DNA from: DAIDAN01 sp049303335
GTDB lineage: Archaea; Aenigmatarchaeota; Aenigmatarchaeia; Aenigmatarchaeales; DAIDAN01
Length of the DNA stretch: 12,118 nucleotides
NCBI GenBank assembly: GCA_049303335.1
Contig: JBAQNA010000019.1
Span: 1 to 12,118 of the forward strand
Direction: 5' to 3'
Shown: positions 6,012 to 12,118 of the stretch, in pieces
How the letters are laid out: the number at the start of each line of letters is the position of its first letter
Numbering within the stretch: the first letter of the stretch is position 1
Notes under the pieces: generated by a model
The model's database searches: none
What the model saw: only the letters and a program-made list of their open reading frames with translations
Told to the model about the DNA's origin: nothing
Program-made: the position numbers and the translations under genes

Positions 6012-6848
6012 ATGAAAGCGATAATAACAGCAGGAGGGGAAGGAACACGGCTTTATCCAAGCTCAAGGGCATTTCCAAAAGAGCTTATTCATTTCAAAGG
6101 CGTGCCTGTAATAGAATACGGCATAGGCTTGCTGAGGGAAGCCGGCATAAATGAAATCTTTGTCGTGACGGGAAGAAAAAAAGGCGCGCTTCAGGACTAT
6201 CTGGGAAGCGGGGAAACTTTCGGGGTGAACATAGCGTACGTAACGCAAGAAGAACCCAAGGGGCTGGGCGATGCCGTCCTTTGCACAAAGCCATACATAA
6301 AAGATTCAAAGGACGACAGTTTCGTTCTGCTGTTGGGGGATACCATTTTCAAAGGCAGCAATGACTTAGGGGAAATGTTAAAAATGCATTCTAAAGAAAA
6401 ACCGACATCCACTATTCTGGTTGAAAAGGTTCAGGAGCCGGAAAGATACGGAGTTGTAAAATTCGAAAACTTGGCAAATAATTGCGGAAATATTATTGAT
6501 TTGTATGAAAAGCCAAAAACCGAAGATGTCAAAAAGGATTTTTATTTTGATGGCGGATGGTTTTCAATAGCGGGGCTTTATGTATTTAACAGAAAAATCT
6601 TTGATTTCTTAGAGAAGACCCGCCCGGGAGTAAATAACGAAGTGCAGCTTACTGATGCTGCGAAAGCATCCCTGAAAGGTTCTGCAAGCTACGGGTTTGT
6701 AATGAAAGGCAAGCGAATAGACGTTGGAACGTGGGATTTTCTAAAGGAAGAACGCGACGAATATGCCAATATGAGTGATGAAGAATTGGAAAGAATAATT
6801 TCAGGAAGAAAAGCTTTGATGGAAAAAATGAAAAGCAACAAAAGATGA
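6012..6848 (+). CDS. Sugar-1-phosphate nucleotidyltransferase, probably UTP-glucose-1-phosphate uridylyltransferase
   Basis: 278 aa. A GT-A-like nucleotidyltransferase that would join UTP and glucose-1-phosphate to give UDP-glucose. The N-terminal nucleotide loop is AGGEGTRLYP (G8-R13), followed by PKE at 22-24, VTGRKKGALQDYL, QEEPKGLGDAV and the metal-binding LLLGDTIF. The PKE and VTGRKK signatures are GalU-like, whereas RmlA enzymes usually have SKQ at the first position. Late motifs are YEKPK, GGWFSIAGLYVF and RIDVGTWDF. Start choice: ATG 6012, with GTGA at 6003-6006 as ribosome-binding site; starting at GTG 6003 would translate that site. It lies 27 nt after ugd, and its stop overlaps ATG 6845 of the next gene, so it sits in the middle of an operon. 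Use of dTTP instead of UTP cannot be excluded; the neighbours argue for UTP. Confidence 0.88.
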   Translation: MKAIITAGGEGTRLYPSSRAFPKELIHFKGVPVIEYGIGLLREAGINEIFVVTGRKKGALQDYLGSGETFGVNIAYVTQEEPKGLGDAVLCTKPYIKDSKDDSFVLLLGDTIFKGSNDLGEMLKMHSKEKPTSTILVEKVQEPERYGVVKFENLANNCGNIIDLYEKPKTEDVKKDFYFDGGWFSIAGLYVFNRKIFDFLEKTRPGVNNEVQLTDAAKASLKGSASYGFVMKGKRIDVGTWDFLKEERDEYANMSDEELERIISGRKALMEKMKSNKR

Positions 6849-6853
6849 TTCTT

Positions 6854-7804
6854 ATGAAAGTTCTCGTCACCGGCGGCGGCGGTTTTTTGGGCAGCCATGT
6901 TTGTGAAAGGCTTTTGAAAGATGGCAACGAGGTTTTCTGCATCGACAACCTGTCGTCTGGAAATTTTGAAAACATAAGGCACCTGCAGGGGGCAAGCTTT
7001 CATTTTATGAAAGATGACGTTCTCGAACTGAAAGAATTTCCGAAAGCTGATTTCATCTTTCACATGGCGTCGCTCGCCTCGCCCGACTATTACCAAAAAG
7101 AGCCCGTCAGGACGATAGAAATAAACACGGTCGGGACGAAGCTGCTCCTTGAGCACGCGAAAAAAAACGGCGCAGGATTCTTTTTCACTTCCACGTCGGA
7201 AGTTTATGGCGACACGCAGGTAATTCCAACGCCGGAAACATATTGGGGCAACGTGAACCCTAACGGGATAAGAAGCTGCTACGACGAGGGCAAGCGCTGC
7301 GGCGAGGCTTATTGCAAGGCATACGAGCGCCTGCACGGAATGGACGTGCGCATCGTCAGGATATTCAACACGTACGGCCCGCGGCTGCGCGCGCGGGAAG
7401 GCTCGAGCTACGGAAGGGTTATCCCGAGGTTCATCGACCAGGCGCTCGCGGGGGAGCCGCTGACAATTTTCGGCGACGGCTCGCAGACAAGAAGCTTCAC
7501 GTATGTTGATGACACGATAGAAGGGTTGTTCCGCATCGCGTTCGACAAAGGGGCGAGGAACGGATTTTTCAACATCGGAAACGAGAATGAAACAACGATA
7601 AGGGAGCTTGCGGAAAAAATAATCGGGCTGACGGGAAGCAAATCGGAAATAGCTTACAGCCCGCTTCCGGAAGACGACCCGAAAAGGAGAAAGCCCGACA
7701 TAACAAAAGCAAGAAGCATTCTCGGCTGGGAACCGAAAACCGGGCTGGACGAGGGGCTGAAAAAAACCATCGAATGGTACGCGAATTATATTTCAAAGGC
7801 GTAA
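6854..7804 (+). CDS. uxs: UDP-glucuronate decarboxylase (UDP-xylose synthase)
   Basis: 316 aa from ATG 6854. A short-chain dehydrogenase/reductase that oxidises, decarboxylates and re-reduces UDP-glucuronate to UDP-xylose. It starts with the NAD-binding loop GGGGFLGSH. The UXS signatures follow in order: HMASLASPDYYQKEP, TSTSEVYGDT, ETYWGNVNPNGIRSCYDEGKR with catalytic Y143 and K147, RIFNTYGPR, GDGSQTRSFTYVDD, and PEDDPKRRKPD before LGWEP. This run is more specific than generic epimerases. An in-frame ATG at 6845 overlaps the previous stop and adds MIL; I prefer 6854 because the family begins MKxLVTGG and because ATGAT at 6845-6849 has the spacing of the local ribosome-binding sites. It completes the route glucose-1-P to UDP-glucose to UDP-glucuronate to UDP-xylose. 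It converges on proS with a 29-bp gap. Confidence 0.94.
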   Translation: MKVLVTGGGGFLGSHVCERLLKDGNEVFCIDNLSSGNFENIRHLQGASFHFMKDDVLELKEFPKADFIFHMASLASPDYYQKEPVRTIEINTVGTKLLLEHAKKNGAGFFFTSTSEVYGDTQVIPTPETYWGNVNPNGIRSCYDEGKRCGEAYCKAYERLHGMDVRIVRIFNTYGPRLRAREGSSYGRVIPRFIDQALAGEPLTIFGDGSQTRSFTYVDDTIEGLFRIAFDKGARNGFFNIGNENETTIRELAEKIIGLTGSKSEIAYSPLPEDDPKRRKPDITKARSILGWEPKTGLDEGLKKTIEWYANYISKA

Positions 7805-7833
7805 AGCCGTGTGCGCTTCATTATTTGCAAAAC

Positions 7834-9393
7834 TCAATAAGCCCGCGCCACATAAGCCCTTGCCAAAGCCTTCCCGCCGCAGACCGCGCAGTTTCCTGAA
7901 ACTTTTTCCTCTATCGAAAACAATGTTCCGCGCACCTCGGCTTTCGTGTCCGCCTTGATTTTTTCCGCGCAGCTTTCGTTCATGCAGAAATTTATCCTGA
8001 CAAATCCGCCGGCGTTAAGATTTTCTTTCAGCTCGTCATAACTTTTCGCGTCCCGAACAACCAAGCTTTCCTCGGAGCGTTTTTTCAGCTGCAAGAATAT
8101 CGAATCAAGCGTTTCCGTTATCTGTCTTTCAATATTTTCCTCATCCACGGGAATCTTCTCCAGTAAATCCCTGCGCACGAGCGTGACCTGTTTCTTCTCC
8201 AAATCCCTCGGTCCGATTTCTATGCGCAGCGGCACGCCTTTCAATTCGTGCTCATGGAACTTGAAACCCGGAGTCTTTTCCGAATCGTCAAGTTTCACGC
8301 GATAAGCTTTTTCCAGCCTTCCGAAAATTTCGCCGGTTTTTTCCAGAACTTTTTCCCTCGTCTCTTTCGTATAAATCGGAACTATGGCAATCTGCACGGG
8401 CGCAACCTCCGGCGGCAGAATAAGCCCGCGGTCGTCGCCGTGAATCCCGATGAGCGCGCCGAGCAAACGCGTTGTAACGCCGTAACATATTTGATAGGGA
8501 TATTTCTTCTTACCGTCGCTGTCAAGATAAACCATCTCAAGCGGCTTCGAGAAATTCTGTCCGAGATTGTGAACGGTGCCGATCTGCAGTATTTTTCCGT
8601 CCGGCATTACCGAATCCAACGCAACTGAATATTCCGCACCCGCGAACTTGTCCCATTCCGGGCGCACAAGCTCAAGATAGCTTATTCCTAGCAGCCCGCT
8701 TATCAGGCTGCGATAAATCTTGAGCGCCTCGTCAACTTCCTTCTCCGCCTCGTCCGCTGTCGCGTGCGCACTGTGCGTCTCGTGCCACAAGAACTCGCGG
8801 TCGCGGATAAGCGGCTTCGTTGACTTCGTGTCCCAGCGCACGATGTTCGTGTACTGGTTTACCTTGAGTGGCAAGTCCTGATATGAGCGAATCCAGAGCT
8901 TGAACATCTCGTACATTATCGTCTCGGAAGTCGGTCGGATTGCCAGCCTTTCCTCAAGCTTTGTATCGCCAGCGTGCGTGACCCAGGCGGTCTCGGGGCT
9001 GAATCCCTTGAAATGCTCGGACTCCCTTTTCAGAAAGCGTTCGGGAATCAGCAGCGGGAAATAATAATTCTGCACTCCAATCTTTTTCAGCAAGCCGTCA
9101 AGATGATCCATCATCTGGTGCCAGATTTCGTATCCTTCAGGCATAAGAACATTGAATCCCTTTATCGGGACGCGCTCGTCAACGATGTCTGATTTTTTTA
9201 TGACCTCAAGATACCACTCGCCGAAGTTTTCGTTCTTCTTATAATTCAAACCGAGAAGATTGTGTCCGTGCCGGGGGGCTTCGCCCCCAACGGTTCCCCC
9301 TAATTTTGACTTCTGTTCGCTTGCTTTTTTCTGCTCCGTCTCTTTCTCGGACTTTGCAAATTCTGTTTTCATCTTTTCTTTTTTTACCGCCAT
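7834..9393 (-). CDS. proS: Prolyl-tRNA synthetase, archaeal type
   Basis: 519 aa from ATG 9391-9393. A cytoplasmic class II synthetase that charges tRNA-Pro. After a Lys/Glu-rich tail, the catalytic core begins at NENFGEWY. Later come the proline-site LAIRPTSET, class II motif 2 around RWDTKSTKPLIRDREFLWHE, THSAHAT, and motif 3 TRLLGALIGIHGDDRGLILPP, then the anticodon-binding domain (VAPVQIAIVPI onward). The C-terminal domain has two Cys pairs (CMNESC and CAVC) that can hold zinc, and the protein ends in the tyrosine typical of the archaeal/eukaryotic-like group. Start: GTGAT at 9398-9402 lies 4 nt upstream of ATG 9393; the GTG in it would add three residues. Oddity: the ~45-residue N-terminal tail contains a Gly/Pro-rich stretch encoded by a GC-rich palindrome. 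It is last in the operon, 12 nt after csaA. Confidence 0.95.
   Translation of the reverse strand: MAVKKEKMKTEFAKSEKETEQKKASEQKSKLGGTVGGEAPRHGHNLLGLNYKKNENFGEWYLEVIKKSDIVDERVPIKGFNVLMPEGYEIWHQMMDHLDGLLKKIGVQNYYFPLLIPERFLKRESEHFKGFSPETAWVTHAGDTKLEERLAIRPTSETIMYEMFKLWIRSYQDLPLKVNQYTNIVRWDTKSTKPLIRDREFLWHETHSAHATADEAEKEVDEALKIYRSLISGLLGISYLELVRPEWDKFAGAEYSVALDSVMPDGKILQIGTVHNLGQNFSKPLEMVYLDSDGKKKYPYQICYGVTTRLLGALIGIHGDDRGLILPPEVAPVQIAIVPIYTKETREKVLEKTGEIFGRLEKAYRVKLDDSEKTPGFKFHEHELKGVPLRIEIGPRDLEKKQVTLVRRDLLEKIPVDEENIERQITETLDSIFLQLKKRSEESLVVRDAKSYDELKENLNAGGFVRINFCMNESCAEKIKADTKAEVRGTLFSIEEKVSGNCAVCGGKALARAYVARAY
9268..9301. repeat. GC-rich palindrome inside the proS 5' end
   Basis: On the plus strand GGGGGC (9274-9279) and GCCCCC (9283-9288) form a 6-bp stem around a TTC loop, next to a further run of five C at 9296-9300. 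In proS it encodes the stretch LGGTVGGEAPR. The base composition is sharply different from the flanking lysine-rich codons. I see one copy in this window. Confidence 0.5.
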
Positions 9394-9405
9394 AAAAATC
9401 ACGTT

Positions 9406-9747
9406 TCAATATAATTTCGCCCCTTCTTTCACAACACTCGCGCCGATATCAGGCTGTATCAAGACGCAGTTTCCGTTTTCGTCAGGCACGCCGAGCGTCA
9501 GCACTTCGGACTTGAATTTTCCAATCTGGCGCGGCGGGAAGTTCACGACTCCCAAAACCATTCTGCCTTTCAGCTCTTCTTTTTTATAATTCGCGACAAG
9601 CTGCGCGCTCGACTTTTTCACGCCGGCTTCGCCGCCGAAATCGATAGTCAGGATGTAAGCCGGCTTTATCGCCTCCGGAAAATCCTCAACATCAATGATT
9701 TTTCCAACGCGGATGTCAAGCTTGTGAAAGTCGTCTATTGTTGCCAT
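9406..9747 (-). CDS. csaA: CsaA-like tRNA-binding domain protein
   Basis: 113 aa, a free-standing OB-fold tRNA-binding domain of the CsaA/MetRS C-terminal type. The N-terminus DDFHKLDIRVGKI is the family opening. The conserved core SSAQLVANYKKEELKGRMVLGVVNFPPRQIGKFKSEVLTLG matches CsaA (typically SSAQ, VVNFPPR, GFKSEVLxLG). The protein usually forms dimers and binds tRNA; a chaperone role was proposed for the Bacillus protein, and its archaeal role is not settled. Its length is full. GGCGGT lies 4 nt upstream of ATG 9747. The upstream small gene ends 11 nt away, and proS starts 12 nt downstream, so the operon pairs a tRNA-binding protein with a tRNA synthetase. A TATATAA-like box at 9785-9791, inside the small gene, may be an additional promoter. 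Confidence 0.92.
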   Translation of the reverse strand: MATIDDFHKLDIRVGKIIDVEDFPEAIKPAYILTIDFGGEAGVKKSSAQLVANYKKEELKGRMVLGVVNFPPRQIGKFKSEVLTLGVPDENGNCVLIQPDIGASVVKEGAKLY

Positions 9748-9758
9748 CTTTACCGCCT

Positions 9759-9881
9759 TTATTTAAAATAAGGATTCAAAGCCTTATATAATTCTTCCTG
9801 CGATTTTCTCGGATTAACGGTTTTCCATAAGCAATAATCTTTTTTTATTGCTGTATAAATTGCATAAAAAACGTTTCTCAC
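9759..9881 (-). CDS. Unlisted small basic protein (about 40 aa) between the HTH gene and csaA
   Basis: An open frame of 40 aa from GTG 9879-9881 to TAA 9759-9761; an in-frame ATG at 9885-9887 would make it 42 aa and overlap the HTH stop as TGATG. The full GAGGTGAT ribosome-binding site, the best in the window, ends exactly 4 nt before the GTG, the spacing used by its neighbours. The product is Lys/Arg/Tyr-rich, begins with a short hydrophobic-aromatic part (NVFYAIYTAI) and ends with a hydrophilic helix-like part (KSQEELYKAL, NPYFK). I recognise no family. It fills the gap between the HTH gene and csaA with normal operon spacing on both sides. It could be a small partner of the HTH or tRNA-binding protein, but that is a guess. 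Being so short, it could still be a chance frame, though the ribosome-binding site argues against that. Confidence 0.58.
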   Translation of the reverse strand: MRNVFYAIYTAIKKDYCLWKTVNPRKSQEELYKALNPYFK

Positions 9882-9886
9882 ATTCA

Positions 9887-10132
9887 TCACCTCAACATTT
9901 TTATTATCGCTTTTCCGAAGTCCGTAAGCTCGACTGTGTGGAATTCACAATAAGAAATCAAGCCAAGTTCCCGCAGTATTTTCGCGTTCAGCTTCAGCGT
10001 TGACAGCGAGACACCGCGCTCTTTTGAAATCCTGTTCAGCGTTCCGGTTATTGTCTTATTGTTGCTGTCCCGAATCTCGGAAAGAATCAGCGATTGGTTG
10101 GCGTTCAGAGCCCTTCGCAGAAGCAGCCTCAT
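9887..10132 (-). CDS. Winged-helix DNA-binding protein, 5' end uncertain
   Basis: 81 aa from ATG 10130-10132 to TGA 9887-9889. It is a compact winged-helix fold: helix 1 LRRALNANQSLILSEIRD, a second helix around TGTLNRISKERG, recognition helix SLSTLKLNAKILRELGLI, and the wing YCEFHTVELTDFGKAIIKML. It probably binds DNA as a small transcription regulator; the target is unknown, though autoregulation of this operon is plausible. The 5' end is odd. A TATA box (10207-10214) and a GAGAGG ribosome-binding site (10176-10181) point to ATG 10168-10170, but that frame closes after seven codons. The HTH frame itself stays open 14 codons upstream of ATG 10132 without a start. One missing base would join the two into a protein of about 94 aa, so this may be a frameshifted gene, a leader peptide, or simply a late start. 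Confidence 0.72.
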   Translation of the reverse strand: MRLLLRRALNANQSLILSEIRDSNNKTITGTLNRISKERGVSLSTLKLNAKILRELGLISYCEFHTVELTDFGKAIIKMLR

Positions 10133-10146
10133 CTCGTTCCCGTATT

Positions 10147-10170
10147 TCAGGCGATTATTGGTTGGCTCAT
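10147..10170 (-). other. Seven-codon frame (leader peptide or frameshifted gene start) before the HTH gene
   Basis: ATG 10168-10170 reads MSQPIIA then TGA 10147-10149. It has a GAGAGG ribosome-binding site 6 nt upstream and lies about 15 nt from the predicted transcription start. The downstream HTH frame is -1 relative to it. Confidence 0.45.
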
Positions 10171-10206
10171 ATCATTCCTCTCTTAAGATTCTGATAGCTG
10201 CAAAAG

Positions 10207-10214
10207 CATATAAA
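10207..10214 (-). promoter_or_regulatory. TATA box of the HTH-small ORF-csaA-proS operon
   Basis: The minus strand reads TTTATATG. Transcription about 25 bp downstream would start near 10185, upstream of the ribosome-binding site for ATG 10170. Confidence 0.5.
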
Positions 10215-10249
10215 CCAGGCGGACAGGAAATGCTGCCTGCCTTCAAGCC

Positions 10250-10260
10250 TATTTATTTTT
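10250..10260 (+). promoter_or_regulatory. TATA-like box of the HAD gene
   Basis: TATTTATTTTT is centred about 25 bp before ATG 10279. No clear ribosome-binding site follows, so the transcript is probably leaderless. Confidence 0.45.
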
Positions 10261-10278
10261 GCTCGCCAAATTAGTGCT

Positions 10279-10980
10279 ATGAAAATTCGCTTCGTTATAT
10301 TCGATTTGACCGATACGTTGATAGACCAGCATTCCGCGCTCCATAACGTAGAGAAAGATTTTGACGTCCCGTTTCTTGTAAAAAGAGGCTTCAGCATACG
10401 GCTGGCTGATTTCAAAAAAGCGAGGGAAGAAGCCGACAGGGAAATTCATCAAAAAACAAAAGAATCCAAAGGAGTTTTTGCTCTTGATTTATGGACGAGA
10501 ATATTATGCGAATATCTTGGAGTGCCATATTCAAAAGAGCTTTCGGACGAGTGGGAAGCGGAGTTCAGGAAATACATGGCTTTACGGCTGAAGCTTATGG
10601 AAGGCGCGAAAGAAATTCTGGAATATTTGAAATTCAAAAATTACAAGCTGGCTATTTTCACGAACTCGGACAGAAAGAACGCCGAAACAAAGCTGGAAAA
10701 ATTCGGAATCAGGAATCAATTTGACTCTGTTTTCGTTTCAGAGGAGATTGGCGCGAAATCTTCGGTGCAATCATTTAAAACTATTCTTGAAAAGATCGGA
10801 GCCGAAGCGGAGGAATGTGTTATGGTCGGTAACAGGATGGACGAAGATGCATTTGCGAAAGATATTGGAATGAGAACCGTTCTGCTTGAGGACAGCAGGC
10901 AGAAATATTATAAGGCTGTAGCGGCAAAAGAGCCCGACTTCAGGATTAAAAAACTTGCAGAGCTGAAAAATATTTTGTGA
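10279..10980 (+). CDS. HAD-superfamily hydrolase
   Basis: 233 aa. A haloacid-dehalogenase-like enzyme, probably a phosphatase of small phosphorylated metabolites; the substrate cannot be told. Motif I is FDLTDTL: the nucleophile is D9, but the usual second aspartate two residues later is T11 and the usual glycine is D12. A helical cap follows (about 20-100). Motif II is IFTNSD, motif III lysine lies in EEIGAKSS, and motif IV is VMVGNRMDEDAFAKDIG, where the common GDS is GNR and the metal-binding aspartate is retained. The T at the second Asp position is found in HAD members that do not use that residue as general acid, so activity or mechanism may differ from a standard phosphatase. The start ATG has a TATA-like box 25 bp upstream. 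It is followed by a GNAT gene whose ribosome-binding site overlaps the stop, so the two form an operon. Confidence 0.9.
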   Translation: MKIRFVIFDLTDTLIDQHSALHNVEKDFDVPFLVKRGFSIRLADFKKAREEADREIHQKTKESKGVFALDLWTRILCEYLGVPYSKELSDEWEAEFRKYMALRLKLMEGAKEILEYLKFKNYKLAIFTNSDRKNAETKLEKFGIRNQFDSVFVSEEIGAKSSVQSFKTILEKIGAEAEECVMVGNRMDEDAFAKDIGMRTVLLEDSRQKYYKAVAAKEPDFRIKKLAELKNIL

Positions 10981-10985
10981 TAACA

Positions 10986-11438
10986 ATGACGGAAATCAGA
11001 AAAATAACGGAAAAGGATTTGCAAAGCTTTGCAGTTTTTGTGGAAGAGCTTAAGAAGGACGCGAATGCCGAACTTTTCAGCATTGACAAAGTAACAGACC
11101 CCGTTTCTTGGGGAAGAAATGGAATATTGTTGAATGCTAACAAGGCAGGAGTTTTTCTTATAGCCGAAGAGGAGGGGAAAATAATAGGTTTTTGCAACAT
11201 TTTCAGGAAAGATGGCAGACATGAATGCGGTATCGGACTGCTATCAGAGTTCAGGGGAAAGAGAATAGGAATAGAGATAATCAAGGCAATAATCCAGGAA
11301 GCGAAAAATATCGGAATAAAAAAATTATACGCTGGAATAAAAAAAGCAAATAAAGTTTCTATAGATTTTTTCAAGTTTAATGGTTTCAAGATTGCGGAAA
11401 AAAAAGAAAAATCTCTTTTATTGAGGAAGACAATATAA
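10986..11438 (+). CDS. GNAT-family N-acetyltransferase
   Basis: 150 aa. Transfers an acetyl group from acetyl-CoA to an amine on an unknown substrate. The fold order is visible: N-terminal strand MTEIRKITEKDL, strand GVFLIAEEEGKIIGFCNI, strand ECGIGLLSEFRGK, the CoA-binding loop RGKRIGIEIIKAII (R/Q-x-x-G-x-G/A type), then IKKLYAGIKKANKVSIDFFKFNGF, the usual motif B with a late aromatic. Length is normal for a single domain. Start: ATG 10986, with GTGAT at 10977-10981 and a 4-nt spacer; the site overlaps the HAD stop TGA 10978-10980, so translation is probably coupled. Starting at GTG 10977 would translate the ribosome-binding site. It is AT-richer than the flanking genes at its 3' end. Confidence 0.88.
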   Translation: MTEIRKITEKDLQSFAVFVEELKKDANAELFSIDKVTDPVSWGRNGILLNANKAGVFLIAEEEGKIIGFCNIFRKDGRHECGIGLLSEFRGKRIGIEIIKAIIQEAKNIGIKKLYAGIKKANKVSIDFFKFNGFKIAEKKEKSLLLRKTI

Positions 11439-11462
11439 AACACAATAGACTCAAATAAAAAA

Positions 11463-11467
11463 GTGAT
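11463..11467 (+). promoter_or_regulatory. Ribosome-binding site of mre11
   Basis: GTGAT ends 3 nt before ATG 11471 and matches the archaeal anti-Shine-Dalgarno complement GGAGGTGAT. Confidence 0.6.
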
Positions 11468-11470
11468 GTT

Positions 11471-12118
11471 ATGAAAATCTCAATCTTCTCGGACTGTCAT
11501 TGTGGATATAATTACGGAGAGGAGCGCGGCGAGGATTCTTTTGTCGCGCTGAACGAAGCAATAGAGCGCAGCCTTGACTCCGACCTTATTCTGATAGCGG
11601 GAGACCTTTTCGATTCGCGAATACCGAAGCAGGAAGTTTTCGCGAGAACAGCGAAAATACTTTCGCTGGCGCAAAGCAAAAAAAGCCGCGCGCAATTTAT
11701 AGAAATAAAAAACAAGGAAAAGCACGAGGTCTCGCCGCTCGCGTTCCGCGGCGTTCCGATTGTCGCGATTCACGGCACGCACGAGCGCAGGAGCAGGCAG
11801 ATGGTGAATCCCGTACAGGCGCTGGAGCACGCGGGACTGCTCATCCATCTTCATTGCGCAACCGCGCTGTTTGAAGTCGGCGGAAAGAAGGTTGCTGTGC
11901 ACGGAATGTCCGGCGTTCCCGAAAGGTTCGCGAAGGAGATTTTGCAGCAGTGGAATCCGAAACCGGTTGAAAACGCTGTGAACATTCTTATGATTCACCA
12001 GTCGATAGAGCCTTACATCTATTCCCCGCTCGAGCCGATTATGCTGAAGCTGGAGGACTTGCCTGACGGTTTTGACCTTTACGTTCTCGGTCACATTCAC
12101 TGGAACGAGCAGAAGCCG
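11471..12118 (+). CDS. mre11: Mre11-like DNA repair nuclease, 3' end outside window
   Basis: The first 216 residues are present and the frame is open at the window edge. Mre11 is the metal-dependent nuclease of the Mre11-Rad50 complex that processes DNA double-strand breaks, and in archaea it usually lies next to rad50, herA and nurA. The calcineurin-like phosphoesterase motifs appear in order: MKISIFSDCHCGY (D8, H10), LIAGDLFDSR, AIHGTHERR, MIHQSIE and YVLGHIHW. In the third motif the more usual GNHD is GTHE, which removes the common asparagine; the histidine is kept. An insertion rich in lysine (about 75-92) lies before it. The gene starts 32 nt after the GNAT gene with its own GTGAT site, so it may be the third gene of that operon. 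Confidence 0.93.
   Translation, partial: MKISIFSDCHCGYNYGEERGEDSFVALNEAIERSLDSDLILIAGDLFDSRIPKQEVFARTAKILSLAQSKKSRAQFIEIKNKEKHEVSPLAFRGVPIVAIHGTHERRSRQMVNPVQALEHAGLLIHLHCATALFEVGGKKVAVHGMSGVPERFAKEILQQWNPKPVENAVNILMIHQSIEPYIYSPLEPIMLKLEDLPDGFDLYVLGHIHWNEQKP

Noticed and set aside
10215..10245. GC-rich imperfect inverted repeat in the HAD-HTH divergent spacer
   Set aside because: Only a 4-bp continuous stem (CAGG/CCTG) is clear, which is too short to claim an operator.
11480..12100. 206-codon minus-strand frame opposite mre11
   Set aside because: Arg/His/Leu-rich shadow frame. The plus strand has all phosphoesterase motifs but no stop inside the window, so it is easily overlooked.

Overview
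The window looks archaeal and most like a DPANN-type genome (a Micrarchaeota-, Diapherotrites- or Woesearchaeota-like lineage); the phylum is inference. The evidence is an intron-rich tRNA-Lys, the archaeal termination nuclease FttA/aCPSF1, an archaeal 20S proteasome beta subunit, an archaeal-type prolyl-tRNA synthetase with a C-terminal tyrosine, an archaeal Mre11, TATA boxes about 27 bp upstream of several starts, and GGTGAT-type Shine-Dalgarno sequences.

Layout. 1-139: no convincing gene. 140-748 (-): small ATP-grasp-like protein with a Cys/His cluster. 842-1101 (+): tRNA-Lys(UUU) whose gene I read as five exons and four introns (D-loop, anticodon loop 37/38, and two in the T-loop). This is the standout of the window: removing 183 of 260 nt leaves a consensus 77-nt tRNA including CCA, and one exon is only 5 nt. 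1126-1704 (-): AT-rich, membrane-anchored unknown protein with many N-glycosylation sequons. 1744-3621 (-): fttA. 3762-4382 (-): psmB. 4698-7804 (+): three genes that together make UDP-xylose from glucose-1-phosphate: UDP-glucose dehydrogenase, a GalU-type nucleotidyltransferase and UDP-glucuronate decarboxylase. They probably supply surface or glycoprotein glycan. 10170-7834 (-): a four-gene translation-related operon of a winged-helix protein (its 5' end possibly frameshifted), an unlisted small protein of about 40 aa, CsaA-like tRNA-binding protein and prolyl-tRNA synthetase. 10279-11438 (+): HAD hydrolase and GNAT acetyltransferase. 11471 onwards (+): mre11, cut by the window end.

Shared signals. 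Many starts follow a GTGAT (or GAGGT in the same register) Shine-Dalgarno with a 3-4 nt spacer. Because this motif contains GTG, naive ORF calling starts several genes three codons early; I give the downstream starts. Genes without it (ugd, the HAD gene, the ATP-grasp gene) have TATA-like boxes about 27 bp from the ATG and are probably leaderless.
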